64,000 nt of DNA, from the NCBI GenBank assembly GCA_038230515.1, contig JBBRND010000021.1, forward strand, positions 24,119 through 88,118, written 5' to 3'. Positions within the stretch are counted from its first letter, which is position 1. Each line of letters opens with the position of its first letter. A program made the position numbers and the translations under genes. Of this stretch, positions 32,147-40,853 are shown piece after piece. The stretch comes from JAPLDB01 sp038230515 (GTDB lineage: Bacteria; Bacteroidota; Bacteroidia; AKYH767-A; 2013-40CM-41-45). The notes beneath the pieces are model-generated. The model worked only from the letters and a program-made list of their open reading frames with translations. It did no database searches and was not told the DNA's origin.

Positions 32147-34577
32147 ATTTCGCGATCCGGATTTTCTTGCCGGCTCTGAACTGATCTTCGTCTATATTCT
32201 TATTCATCTTTTTAAGATCGGCTTCTTTTAGATTTGTTTTCTTCGCAACGTCTTTCCACTTTTTATCGTCCTTGTCTAAAAGATAAAATTTCTTGTCATA
32301 CTCTGTGTAGTCGCCATCCGCAGTTACTTTTATTTCCATGCCCTCGTAAATCAATTCTGACTTCAAACCATTCAATGCCTTAAGTGCTTTCACATCCATG
32401 TTGTATTTTTTTGCAACTGATGAGTAGGTGTCTTTTTTATCAGCAGTGTAAATATCTCCCGTAACTTTTACCACTTCTTTAATCTCAACCTTCGTTGGAA
32501 CTTCCTCTGTCTTTTGTTGGATGACAATATTCTCAGGAGGTTTGTTCATGGATGCAGAATCCACAATTTCGATTACAGGTTTGTTAGGAATTGAATCCGA
32601 ATTTTCTCCTTTAAGAAAATTTGTGCGCAACACACGGAACTCAGTACGTCTGTTCAACTGATGCGCTTCTTCTTTTTGCGGAACTTTTTTCAATCCACCA
32701 ATGAATGCATCCGTAAGAACATCGCCCTGTTTGAAACTGCCGATGTCCTTGTCAAGAGTACGCGGTTGATGTTGCCCGTATCCTTTTGCAACTAAGCGAC
32801 CGGGATCAATTCCTTTTTCGATAAGATAGTTTACAACTGATTCGGCACGATGCTGAGATAAGGTATCATTACTCATCGGTATCGGGCGTGAGTCGGTGTG
32901 TGAGCCAAGTTCAATGACGATGGTTGGATTATCATTCATGATTGCAATCAATCCATCCAATGCTTTCTTTGACTCTGGACGAAGATCCCATTTAGCGAGA
33001 TCGTATAAAATATTCGGAAGCTCGATGGCTTTCAAAGTCGACTTCAACGCGAAGTCAAAATCACCGATAAAATCTTTTGAATTCTCTAATCCTTTTGTGC
33101 TGAGTTCATATTGTTTACTGAGATAACTTGGAACAGTTGCAACGAGTTTGTAATCTGTCTCGGGCTTCAGATCGAATTTGTAAGAACCAGTTTTGTCTGT
33201 GTTGAAAGGAATGTTGCTTCCATCGCTTGCAAAAATTTCAATGCGCGCGCCTTCTATGTTTGCTCTTGAGTCAGCATCAAAAACTTTTCCTGAAACAGTG
33301 AACACCAATGGTGGCAATGTCCATTTGTAAATATCATCGTTGCCTTTTCCACCCTCGCGATTAGAACTAAGGAAACCGGTTTCACCTGACTCATCGCTGA
33401 TGAAAGCAAAATCATCTGAAGAAGTGTTGGCAGGATATTTTAAGTTAATTGGTTCATCCCAACTACTGCCGTTCATCTTTGTTCTGAAAATATCCAGACC
33501 GCCCATGCCGATATGTCCTTTGCTGGAAAAATAAAGTGTGCCATCAGAAGCAATGAACGGGAACATTTCATCTTCGGGCGTATTTATTTTAGGACCAAGA
33601 TTTACGGCACTTCCCCATTTTTTATTTGTCTTGTCCCAAGCACACACATAAATATCGTAACCACCTTGCCCTCCAGGCATGTTGGAAACAAAATATAATT
33701 GTTGCTCATCGGCAGACAAACTCGGCTGACCAACAACAGTACTGTCTGGAGCAAGAGTTAAAAGTTTTGGCTCATCCCATGTGGAACCTTTCCTACGTGA
33801 ATAATAAATATTACACAAACCGATTTTCGATTTTCCAAAATCGCACCTGGTGAAGTACATATCATCTCCTTTTGTACTCAAGGTTGCAGCACCATCATTG
33901 TCTGTTGAGTTAACGGGTTCAAGCAACGGTTTTGGTGCACTCCATTTTCCTTTTTTGTCAACGGTTGCTTCAAATAAATCCTGAAATTTTTCTCCAGTAC
34001 CACCGTCATCATTCTTACCCATTGCTTCAACGCGGGCTGAAGTATAAATAATGTGGCGATGATCTTTGTTGGAATACACGGCTCCGAAATCAGAATACTT
34101 TGTATTGATGGGGGAAGCGTTCTCCACCTTAAAACGGGTTGGATGGTCTTTCCACTTTTGTGCCTGCGTGCATGACTGCACACCGAGTTCTCCAGCGGGA
34201 TCAGTACCATTTAATTTTTTGTATGATTCATATTGTACAATTGCCTCGTCATATTTTCCGTTGTACTTAAGTGCATTGGCAAAAAATAAAACTGCATTCG
34301 GATCTTTGATCTTTGCTTTTACCGCTTTGCCGTACCACACTTCCTGATTCTTATAATCATTGGTGTGGCGGTAACATTCTGCTACTTTGAAAATGACTTC
34401 CGCTTTCTTGGCTTTGTTTTTTTCTTTGGTGTATGCTTTCTTGTAGAGGTTAATGGCATCGTAGTAATCACCGCTCTCGTATGCTTTGTCGGCATTGAAG
34501 GTGACACCGCGCTGTGCAAAAGTTGCAGCAGAGATAAAAAGAAGGAGTACCGAGGGAATAAATTTCAAAATTTTCAT
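32145..34577 (-). CDS. PorE-like OmpA-family protein with added LysM-like tail
   Basis: 810 residues. After a signal peptide (to about 21, ending TFAQ) come TPR-like helices (25-135), a PD40/WD40-type propeller (about 150-425, with SLSADEQQLYFVSNMPGGQG), a carboxypeptidase-regulatory domain (about 428-515), and an OmpA C-terminal peptidoglycan-binding domain (about 525-660, with IELGSHTDSRPIPMS and SQHRAESVVNYLIEKG). This TPR-propeller-CRD-OmpA order is that of PorE, which links the T9SS to the cell wall. Two LysM-like repeats close the chain (about 700-808; YSSVAKKYNMDVKALKALNG). No lipobox is visible, unlike lipoprotein PorE, so it may be a paralogue. Confidence 0.8.
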   Translation of the reverse strand: MKILKFIPSVLLLFISAATFAQRGVTFNADKAYESGDYYDAINLYKKAYTKEKNKAKKAEVIFKVAECYRHTNDYKNQEVWYGKAVKAKIKDPNAVLFFANALKYNGKYDEAIVQYESYKKLNGTDPAGELGVQSCTQAQKWKDHPTRFKVENASPINTKYSDFGAVYSNKDHRHIIYTSARVEAMGKNDDGGTGEKFQDLFEATVDKKGKWSAPKPLLEPVNSTDNDGAATLSTKGDDMYFTRCDFGKSKIGLCNIYYSRRKGSTWDEPKLLTLAPDSTVVGQPSLSADEQQLYFVSNMPGGQGGYDIYVCAWDKTNKKWGSAVNLGPKINTPEDEMFPFIASDGTLYFSSKGHIGMGGLDIFRTKMNGSSWDEPINLKYPANTSSDDFAFISDESGETGFLSSNREGGKGNDDIYKWTLPPLVFTVSGKVFDADSRANIEGARIEIFASDGSNIPFNTDKTGSYKFDLKPETDYKLVATVPSYLSKQYELSTKGLENSKDFIGDFDFALKSTLKAIELPNILYDLAKWDLRPESKKALDGLIAIMNDNPTIVIELGSHTDSRPIPMSNDTLSQHRAESVVNYLIEKGIDPGRLVAKGYGQHQPRTLDKDIGSFKQGDVLTDAFIGGLKKVPQKEEAHQLNRRTEFRVLRTNFLKGENSDSIPNKPVIEIVDSASMNKPPENIVIQQKTEEVPTKVEIKEVVKVTGDIYTADKKDTYSSVAKKYNMDVKALKALNGLKSELIYEGMEIKVTADGDYTEYDKKFYLLDKDDKKWKDVAKKTNLKEADLKKMNKNIDEDQFRAGKKIRIAK

Positions 34578-34717
34578 CAGAATAAATTAGGTCGAAAGGT
34601 TACAGGACAAAGAAAGAGATAATTTCTCATCTATGAAAGCAGTACTTCATGAAAAAGTAACCGCAGAATTACAAAATTGATTTGCAAATCTGCGCTTAGA
34701 ATAATTACTTCTCGTCC

Positions 34718-36907
34718 TTACTTTATCATCACCAACTCCCTGTACTTAGCGAGCGGCCACATTTCGTCATCAACGATCATTTCAAGTTTATCCACATGGT
34801 CGCGAATGGTTTCGAAGTACGGACGGACTTTATCGCAGTAAGCAACGGCTTTCTCTCTTGCGTTCTCCAGTTTGTTCGCCTTCTTACGGGCTTCAATCAT
34901 GGCTGTTACTTCAGAATGAATAGCAGTGATGTGTTCGCTAATCTCTTTTATCATTTCCATCTGCATTGAATAACTCTCCGCTTTCATACCGATGTCTTTT
35001 AATCCTTTCACATTTTCTGCTAACATGGTTTGATACTTGATGGTAGCGGGTATAATATGGTTAATGGCAAGATCTCCCATCACACGTGCTTCGATCTGAA
35101 GTTTCTTGATGTAGGTCTCAAGCAATATCTCGTGGCGCGCTTCTGCTTCACGGTGACTGAAAATATTATTCTCTTCAAACAGCTTCAGTGATTTCTTCGA
35201 CACAAATGCATCAAGTGCCGGTGGAGTAGTAGTGATGTTGCTGAGTCCGCGTTTCTTTGCTTCGTGAAGCCATTCATCTCCATAACCGTTTCCTTCGAAG
35301 CGGATGTTTTTTGAATCAACAATATACTGGCGGAGTACTTTTAGAATCGCTTCGTCTTTCTTCACGTTCTTTTTTATCAACTCATCCACTTCTGTTTTGA
35401 ATTCGCGAAGCTGATTGGCAACAATGGTGTTGAGAACCATCATCGCATTGGAAGAATTTGCTGAGGAACCCACTGCACGGAATTCAAATTTGTTTCCGGT
35501 GAATGCAAATGGTGAAGTGCGGTTGCGGTCTGTGTTGTCAAGAAGAATTTCAGGAATCTTGCCGATGTTCAGTTTGATCGCTGTCTTTTGTTCAGGGCTC
35601 ATCTTTTTATCGCTCACGCTTTTTTCAATTTCATCCAACACTTTGCTCAACTGTCCGCCAAGGAAAATACTCATAATGGCGGGAGGAGCTTCGTTTGCAC
35701 CAAGGCGGTGATCATTACTTGCAGATGCAATGCTTGCGCGAAGAAGATCGGCATGTTCGTACACGGCTTTAATTGTGTTGATGAAAAACGTAAGGAACAT
35801 CAAATTGCTTTTCGGATTTCCTCCCGGAGATAAAAGATTTTTTCCTGTGTTCGTGCCGATACTCCAATTGTTATGCTTGCCGCTTCCGTTAATTCCCGCG
35901 TATGGTTTTTCATGCAGAAGAACTTTAAAGTTGTGCCTTCGGGCTACCTTCTCCATCAAGTCCATCAAAAGCGCGTTGTGATCTACGGCAAGATTTATCT
36001 CTTCGAACACGGGCGCACATTCAAACTGACTCGGTGCAACTTCGTTGTGACGTGTCTTAAGAGGAATTCCCAACTTGTACGCTTCGGTTTCAAAGTCTAG
36101 CATGAAAGCGTAGGCGCGCTCAGGAATACTTCCGAAGTAATGATCTTCCAACTGTTGCCCTTTAGCAGGCGAATGTCCGAACAGGGTGCGGCCGGTAATT
36201 TGTAAATCCGTACGAGAGTTGAGTAGAGCTGTATCAACTAAAAAATATTCTTGCTCTACACCGAGTGTTGCAAAAACTTTGTTGATGTCCTTATCAAAAT
36301 ACTGAGCGACTGCTACAGCAGAATTGTCGAGCGCGTGAAGCGCTTTCAGCAAAGGTGCTTTGTAGTCGAGCGTTTCTCCTGTATAAGAAACGAACACAGT
36401 TGGGATACAAAGTGTTTTTCCATTTGCGCTTTCCATGATAAAAGCAGGGGAGCTCGGATCCCATGCAGTGTATCCTCTTGCTTCAAAAGTATTTCTGATG
36501 CCTCCACTCGGAAAGCTGGAAGCATCGGGTTCCTGCTGTGCAAGTGCATTTCCCGAAAACGTATCAATTGCTTTGCCGTCATGAATGTCGAAAAAGGCAT
36601 CGTGCTTCTCTGCAGTCAAACCTGTGAGTGGCTGAAACCAGTGTGTGTAATGAGTAGCACCTTTTGTGGTTGCCCATTCTTTCATACCGACAGCAACAAG
36701 ATCGGCCGCTTTGCGGTCTATCTTTTCACCGGTGTTGATAGCAGCGTTTACTGCTTTGAGGGCTTCCTTCGGAAGATACTTACTCATGGCATCGTGGTTA
36801 AATACATTGATGCCGAAGAAATCGCTCACCTTGTTTGATGGTGGAGCGTACTTTAATGCTGTGCGCGAGAGCATGGTTTCGAGAGCGCGGAAACGGAGAG
36901 TTGACAT
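34718..36907 (-). CDS. glnN: Glutamine synthetase type III
   Basis: 729 residues, the size of GSIII, much longer than GSI. Signatures: LGVEQEYFLVD, KTRHNEVAPSQFECAPVFEE, LHEKPYAGINGSGKHNNWSIGTN, DHRLGANEAPPAIMSIFLG, and FEFRAVGSSANSSNAMMVLN. It joins ammonia and glutamate to glutamine and forms double hexameric rings. GSIII is typical of Bacteroidota and cyanobacteria. The C-terminal region (about 560-729) is helical, as in the family. The 345-base region upstream is discussed separately; I could not find a clean promoter there. Confidence 0.97.
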   Translation of the reverse strand: MSTLRFRALETMLSRTALKYAPPSNKVSDFFGINVFNHDAMSKYLPKEALKAVNAAINTGEKIDRKAADLVAVGMKEWATTKGATHYTHWFQPLTGLTAEKHDAFFDIHDGKAIDTFSGNALAQQEPDASSFPSGGIRNTFEARGYTAWDPSSPAFIMESANGKTLCIPTVFVSYTGETLDYKAPLLKALHALDNSAVAVAQYFDKDINKVFATLGVEQEYFLVDTALLNSRTDLQITGRTLFGHSPAKGQQLEDHYFGSIPERAYAFMLDFETEAYKLGIPLKTRHNEVAPSQFECAPVFEEINLAVDHNALLMDLMEKVARRHNFKVLLHEKPYAGINGSGKHNNWSIGTNTGKNLLSPGGNPKSNLMFLTFFINTIKAVYEHADLLRASIASASNDHRLGANEAPPAIMSIFLGGQLSKVLDEIEKSVSDKKMSPEQKTAIKLNIGKIPEILLDNTDRNRTSPFAFTGNKFEFRAVGSSANSSNAMMVLNTIVANQLREFKTEVDELIKKNVKKDEAILKVLRQYIVDSKNIRFEGNGYGDEWLHEAKKRGLSNITTTPPALDAFVSKKSLKLFEENNIFSHREAEARHEILLETYIKKLQIEARVMGDLAINHIIPATIKYQTMLAENVKGLKDIGMKAESYSMQMEMIKEISEHITAIHSEVTAMIEARKKANKLENAREKAVAYCDKVRPYFETIRDHVDKLEMIVDDEMWPLAKYRELVMIK

Positions 36908-37252
36908 GGTATTAATTTGTTTAAAGTTTAAGGTCTAACGTTTAATGTTAATGGCTATTGGCTTCTTGCTGCTTTCTTTTTCTCCTGACTGTTGCCTTTT
37001 CCTATTGTTTGCTGCTTATTGCCCACAGCCAACCTGAATTTAAGGGGATGTCCGATCAAATACTGCTAAAATTTCGGCAATGATACATAAAAATATAGGG
37101 GTATGTCAAGAAAAAAGTAATACTTTTTATCAACAGGTGGTAAAAAATAAGGGGTGAGAAGGAAAAACAGAGGGGTTTCTTCTGAAAGGAAGAGGTTTAA
37201 AGTCTAAAGTTTAATGTTGAACAGCCGACTCCTGACTTTAAACGGCTTAGTG
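36908..37252. other. Gene-poor spacer with word repeats
   Basis: No gene is visible. Near-copies of the words gtttaaagtttaaggtctaa (from about 36919) and ggtttaaagtctaaagttta (from about 37195) lie at its two ends, and the words ttgctgctt and ttgcc recur near 36965-37020. These look like short-word slippage tracts rather than binding sites. The glnN promoter should lie in its left part. The 21-bp period of the arrays elsewhere is not seen here. Confidence 0.5.
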
Positions 37253-38161
37253 CTACTTGTGAACTACACAAACCTTTTTGCTAACGGTGAAGTCCGCACC
37301 CCTAATCTTTACAAAATAAAGTCCGGCTGCAAAATTTTTTATGCTGATGGTGACTGCATCATCAGTAATTGATTTATCCCAAACTAATTTTCCGAAAGCA
37401 TCATACATATTGATGTGCGCAGGTTTGTTGTTATTCTTGCTGACTTGAAAACTTAATTCATCATCAGCAGGATTGGGAAATATGGAGATCCTGTTATCAT
37501 CACTCAATTCTGATACTCCCGTAGGGGAACAATAATAGGTAGCATTTAATGTTATCATTGAGTTTGCTGCTGTTCCCATGGTTTCGACAACTGAAGAAGC
37601 ATTTCCTTTTTTACAGAAGAAAATGAAAGGCACGGTATCGGGAAGAGAAGCAATTATTGTAGAGCCCAATCTCTGAAAAACATTTCTAAACGCTGTATCA
37701 AGAGCGGAGTAAGTAACAGGAAAAAATGAATAAGCAATAATGTAATTTCCGTTCTCAAGAGAGTCGAGTACGTGAGCCATTGCTTGAATTTGTGCGCTAT
37801 CATTTGAACGGTAAATAAAATAATTCTCCGGGCGCGCACGACAGTTGTAAATGGTTCCGGGTCCATTAATACAGTCCTGATCAGGATCTACAAATGAGTT
37901 TTCCTGACCGAAATTATGGTTGCAATTATTTATTGGGAGGCAAGTCGAAGAATCAATTATTGCAATATGAATTGAAGGGGTGCTCGTACAACCACTATAT
38001 TCCCAAACCTGACTATTAATTGAATATCCGGTGGCATTTACTTCGGAACCATTAGCAGGACTTCCATAATCAGTGACCTGAAGAGAATAAGCCGCCTGTG
38101 AACTTCCTTTAATTGAAAAAAGAAAAAGGCCGCAGAAAAGCAAGAGAAAAATCTTTTTCAT
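37253..38161 (-). CDS. T9SS-sorted secreted protein
   Basis: 302 residues: signal peptide (MKKIFLLLFCGLFLFSIKGS), a middle part of unknown fold with several cysteines (YSGCTSTPSIHIAI, PDQDCINGPGTIYNCRARPEN) and DSAQIQAMAHVLDSLENGNY, and a type A sorting domain from ISIFPNPADDELSF through NMYDAFGKLVWD to GLYFVKIRGADFTVSKKVCV. The middle resembles fragments linked to very large secreted proteins in this phylum, but I cannot name it. A decayed copy of its last 20 codons lies about 80 bases upstream of its start. Confidence 0.82.
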   Translation of the reverse strand: MKKIFLLLFCGLFLFSIKGSSQAAYSLQVTDYGSPANGSEVNATGYSINSQVWEYSGCTSTPSIHIAIIDSSTCLPINNCNHNFGQENSFVDPDQDCINGPGTIYNCRARPENYFIYRSNDSAQIQAMAHVLDSLENGNYIIAYSFFPVTYSALDTAFRNVFQRLGSTIIASLPDTVPFIFFCKKGNASSVVETMGTAANSMITLNATYYCSPTGVSELSDDNRISIFPNPADDELSFQVSKNNNKPAHINMYDAFGKLVWDKSITDDAVTISIKNFAAGLYFVKIRGADFTVSKKVCVVHK

Positions 38162-38239
38162 GGGAATGGTTTTTAATTTTCCTGAAAGATAGAAGTTTAT
38201 TCTGATAGCAAATCCGGAATTTTGGCTACGAGAAGAAAT

Positions 38240-38302
38240 CTATTCGTGAACTACACAAATCTTTCGGCTAACGGAGCAGTCAAAAAAAATAACTTTCGCA
38301 AA
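38240..38302 (-). pseudogene. Decayed copy of a T9SS sorting-domain tail
   Basis: Read on the minus strand this gives FAKVIFFDCSVSRKICVVHE and a stop (TAG at 38240-38242), which lines up residue by residue with the end of the gene at 37253 (FVKIRGADFTVSKKVCVVHK). Upstream of this the frame is lost. It is the remnant of a tandem T9SS paralogue, now truncated by the adjoining pseudogene. Confidence 0.75.
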
Positions 38303-38323
38303 CTAAAATCAGGTTATCAAAAT

Positions 38324-38905
38324 TCACTTCATCGCCACTGCTTCTTTGATTAGTTGCTGCTTAGCGCTGTTGTAAATTTTTTCGAGGTGAGAAAAAGCTT
38401 TGTTCTAATGTTCGAGGATATTGTCGGCTCCTTTGGCTTCGTAATAGAAGTTAGCCCCCCTGAAGGAATCAAAAATGTATTCCTTCCATTCCGGGACTAA
38501 AGGGGTACCGCTGTTTGCTTTTTTCATCAAAACCAACAGCCGCACCAGATTAAAGACACCCTCATTTTAAACATCGCAATCTGAAACCTGAAGTTTGAGG
38601 TAGATTTTTTTTTCTGCTTTTTTAAAACCACATACATTGTGATAGCCTTTTAAACGTCTCTTCTTGAAATAGAGATCAAATTTTAAGTGATCCGGAAAGA
38701 GAGGAAAGTCGAAGTTGAAAACATCTTCCGGATTTCCGCCTACATCATAATTTCCATCGCTAAAAAAATCGCTGACGGACGCAATACTTTTTTTCTTAAT
38801 TCTTTTATCAGAATAGAGTTTTCCAATAATGCAGTCAGTAAAAGCATTCTTTTCCCAACTCGGGTTGATCTCATCAAAAATGAAAACCTTGTCGTATTTA
38901 TTCAT
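38324..38905 (-). pseudogene. Unknown gene interrupted by two in-frame stops
   Basis: From ATG 38905 (MNKYDKVFIFDEINPSWEKN) the frame runs 112 codons to TAA at 38567-38569, then continues without frameshift through sensible protein (NEGVFNLVRLLVLMKKANSG, PEWKEYIFDSFRGANFYYEA) to a TAG at 38405-38407, and again (NKAFSHLEKIYNSAKQQLIK) to a final TGA at 38324-38326. That makes 193 codons of one reading frame with two nonsense changes. The protein looks soluble and mixed in structure; I do not know the family. The first 112 residues could still be made. Recent decay is more likely than recoding because two different stops are used. Confidence 0.7.
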
Positions 38906-39136
38906 TACAATATTTTTCCGAAAGTTACAACGTGCTCTTGAAAATAAAAAGCCGGCAAAGAATTTTTCATCTGGCGGGGTTGGAACTTCTTGAACCCATC
39001 GCGTAATAATTGCACACGTCATCTTGCTGAAATCTTAACCCCTTCTGATCTTCCCCAAGCGGGAGGAACCTACGCACCTGCGTTATGTAGCAACGATTGA
39101 CAGTGTACCTATTTAATAGATTTTTTTGAGCATTGG
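38906..39136. other. Non-coding spacer upstream of repeat-bounded DUF559 gene
   Basis: No convincing gene. The stretch from about 38970 to 39080 (including ggcggggttggaacttcttg and cttccccaagcgggagga) looks like decayed repeat DNA. It leads into the first direct repeat at 39137. Open frames here are short and of poor composition. Confidence 0.45.
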
Positions 39137-39183
39137 CTGTTTCTTCCCTATCCCAAGGGAGAGGGGCCGGGGGAGAGGTAAAT
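39137..39183. repeat. Direct repeat, left copy, flanking the DUF559 gene
   Basis: Runs from ctgtttcttccct to gggggagaggtaaa, 47 bases, and matches 39661-39708. The middle (tcccaagggaga) is a short palindrome, as in dispersed ctctccc...gggagag elements. A T run precedes both copies. Confidence 0.75.
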
Positions 39184-39226
39184 GCGCGAGGTTGTATAAG
39201 CAATTCCCCTAAATAATTTCTCCATC

Positions 39227-39604
39227 CTACCCTTCCTTCACTACCCTCCTAATCTCCTCTACCACTTTTTCAATTTCATTCCATACCTCTTCGTTCGAAA
39301 AGCGAATAACGCGCAATCCGAGTTCATTCATCTGGTATGTGCGGGCTTGGTCATATTCTTTTTGATCTTTCTCATCATGAATACCTCCATCCACTTCAAC
39401 TACGAGTAATTTCTCATGACAATAAAAGTCAGCAATAAAGCGACCGATGGGATGCTGCCGTCTGAATTTTAATCCTTCCAGATTTTTTCTTCGCAGCTCC
39501 TGCCACAACTTATATTCTGCTCCGGTTAGTTTTTTCCGAAGATCACCCGCTTTCTGAAAAACAGAAGGCGCACTTCCATAGTAAAAGGATTTGTCTTTTC
39601 CCAT
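39227..39604 (-). CDS. DUF559 endonuclease-like protein
   Basis: 125 residues. DUF559 proteins have the very-short-patch-repair (Vsr)/restriction endonuclease-like fold. Visible here: RKKLTGAEYKLWQELRRKNL, KFRRQHPIGRFIADFYC (Asp ligand), LLVVEVDGGIHDE (Glu-Val-Asp with His), and the end LGLRVIRFSNEEVWNEIE. A DNA-cutting role is likely from the fold but the substrate is unknown. The gene lies alone between two direct repeats, consistent with movement as a small cassette. Confidence 0.88.
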   Translation of the reverse strand: MGKDKSFYYGSAPSVFQKAGDLRKKLTGAEYKLWQELRRKNLEGLKFRRQHPIGRFIADFYCHEKLLVVEVDGGIHDEKDQKEYDQARTYQMNELGLRVIRFSNEEVWNEIEKVVEEIRRVVKEG

Positions 39605-39660
39605 TCTCAGAAAAAGATAAAAGTAAAAGTTTTAGAAGAACACAGCAACTTTTTTGTTCG

Positions 39661-39708
39661 CTGTTTCCCCCCTCTCCCCTGAGAGAGCGGGCTGGGGGGA
39701 GAGGTAAA
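39661..39708. repeat. Direct repeat, right copy, flanking the DUF559 gene
   Basis: Runs from ctgtttcccccct to ggggggagaggtaaa, 48 bases; the pair spans 572 bases in all. The right copy ends 1 base before the stop codon of the next minus-strand gene at 39710, so the cassette abuts that gene's 3' end. Confidence 0.75.
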
Positions 39709-39709
39709 C

Positions 39710-40390
39710 CTACTCTGTAATAGTAACCGTAAACATCTTGCTCCACGGGCTACTCTTGCTGTTGTCGCTGTTGTTTTTCCAGCGGCAGAAGCCGTAGATT
39801 TTTTTTCCGGCATCGGCAATGTCGTTTTCAATTTTAAAGCGTGCCTTGCTGCTTGCGGTAACCTGGCTGCATGCAGCAGGATTTGCAGGTGCAGTGGTAG
39901 CCACGATGTAGCGCGCCTCCACCGCATCCGCATCGGGGTGCATGCTTGGGCGGGTTTGATCTTTTGCCACGCGGCACTCAATTTTTACGCGCGCACCCGA
40001 AGCCGAAGTCGCATTTACAATCGGCTCCGTATCAATTTTGGGGCGCTGACTGCGCGTGGTGTCAGGCACCGTTATCTTCATTGCCTCGCGCTGTGCGTTG
40101 GTCACTTTTTTATTGCTGGCGATAAACCCTTTCACAAAATCGCGCAGCAGCTTTTCGTAAATTTTGCGCTCGTCATTGTGGTCTGTAATATCTCCTGAGT
40201 TACGCTGTCCCTTCTTAATAAATATTTGGTAGAGCGGATCGTAAATTGCCTGCTCGGTGGTGATGGGAGTAAAATCGCCCGGGGCAATACCCCAGCCCAC
40301 CAGGCGGGTTGATGCGTAAGTAACCATCGTTTTCTGCCAATTGTAAAAATCTACATTGCCGTTAGGGATGTAGTCGTCTCCTTTTGCCAT
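39710..40390 (-). CDS. Orphan cytoplasmic protein, helical front and FN3-like end
   Basis: 226 residues, no signal peptide. The start MAKGDDYIPNGNVDFYNWQK and the helical stretch YEKLLRDFVKGFIASNKKVTNAQREAM are followed from about 120 by a beta-rich part with Pro and Ala, ending GKKIYGFCRWKNNSDNSKSSPWSKMFTVTITE, like the last strands of a fibronectin type III domain. Proteins starting DYIP...W are something I associate with uncharacterised Bacteroidota proteins, but no function is known to me. Array D lies upstream, between it and the divergent gene at 40854. Confidence 0.65.
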   Translation of the reverse strand: MAKGDDYIPNGNVDFYNWQKTMVTYASTRLVGWGIAPGDFTPITTEQAIYDPLYQIFIKKGQRNSGDITDHNDERKIYEKLLRDFVKGFIASNKKVTNAQREAMKITVPDTTRSQRPKIDTEPIVNATSASGARVKIECRVAKDQTRPSMHPDADAVEARYIVATTAPANPAACSQVTASSKARFKIENDIADAGKKIYGFCRWKNNSDNSKSSPWSKMFTVTITE

Positions 40391-40457
40391 TTTGTTTTGG
40401 ATTTAGAATGTTAGAATTAAAATTTAGTTGATAAAATTGATAACCCGCATTGAATTC

Positions 40458-40688
40458 AATGAATCAGCATTTACAACGGTGCCGATAGAACCTGCAACTG
40501 TACCGTTGCGATTTGTAACTGTCCCGATAGAACCTGCAACTGCACCGTTTCGATTTGCAACTGTCACGATAGAATCCGCAACTGCACCGTTACAACTTCC
40601 AACTGCACCGATAGAACCTGCAACTGCACCGTTGCAAATTGTAACTGCCCCGATAGAACCAGCAGCCATCATCAAAGAACTTTTGCCG
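40458..40688. repeat. 21-bp periodic array D (42-bp super-period)
   Basis: Nine clear units from 40479 to 40667, plus one decayed unit on each side. Two types alternate: one with ccgatagaacctgcaact, the other with ccgttgcgatttgtaact; both have CCG near position 4-6 and AACT at 18-21 in nearly all units. Copies of the first type at 40479, 40521 and 40605 are almost identical. The array lies between divergent gene starts (40390 minus, 40854 plus). Frames through it give heptad peptides (VPIEPAT-like) that I take as artefacts. Confidence 0.9.
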
Positions 40689-40853
40689 GGGATATTTTGC
40701 AACTGCATTTTTCCGTTAGTAATCACGGTGCAAATGACTGAGAGCGCATCGGCATAAAAAAGGGTGCTGACACCCTGTTTTCATTTTTCCTTTTATATTT
40801 AATTTGCAAAACATAATTAACCGACCGGTGCAGTAGCCAACATACCTACACCA

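Noticed and set aside
36251..36838. 195-codon plus-strand frame opposite glnN
   Set aside because: Shadow of a highly conserved gene; Cys/Phe/Val-rich nonsense composition.
36908..37252. Another 21-bp array upstream of glnN
   Set aside because: Cut into 21-base units it shows no column conservation; only a few repeated words at the two ends.
38967..39203. 78-codon minus-strand frame over the left DUF559 repeat
   Set aside because: Covers the repeat (PPAPLPWDREE) and has no protein-like features; treated as repeat DNA.
40424..40757. Frames on both strands through array D with VPIEPAT-like or NGAVAGSIG-like repeats
   Set aside because: Both strands are open equally, which a real gene would not show; caused by the repeat. 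A beta-helix protein was considered but has no proper ends.
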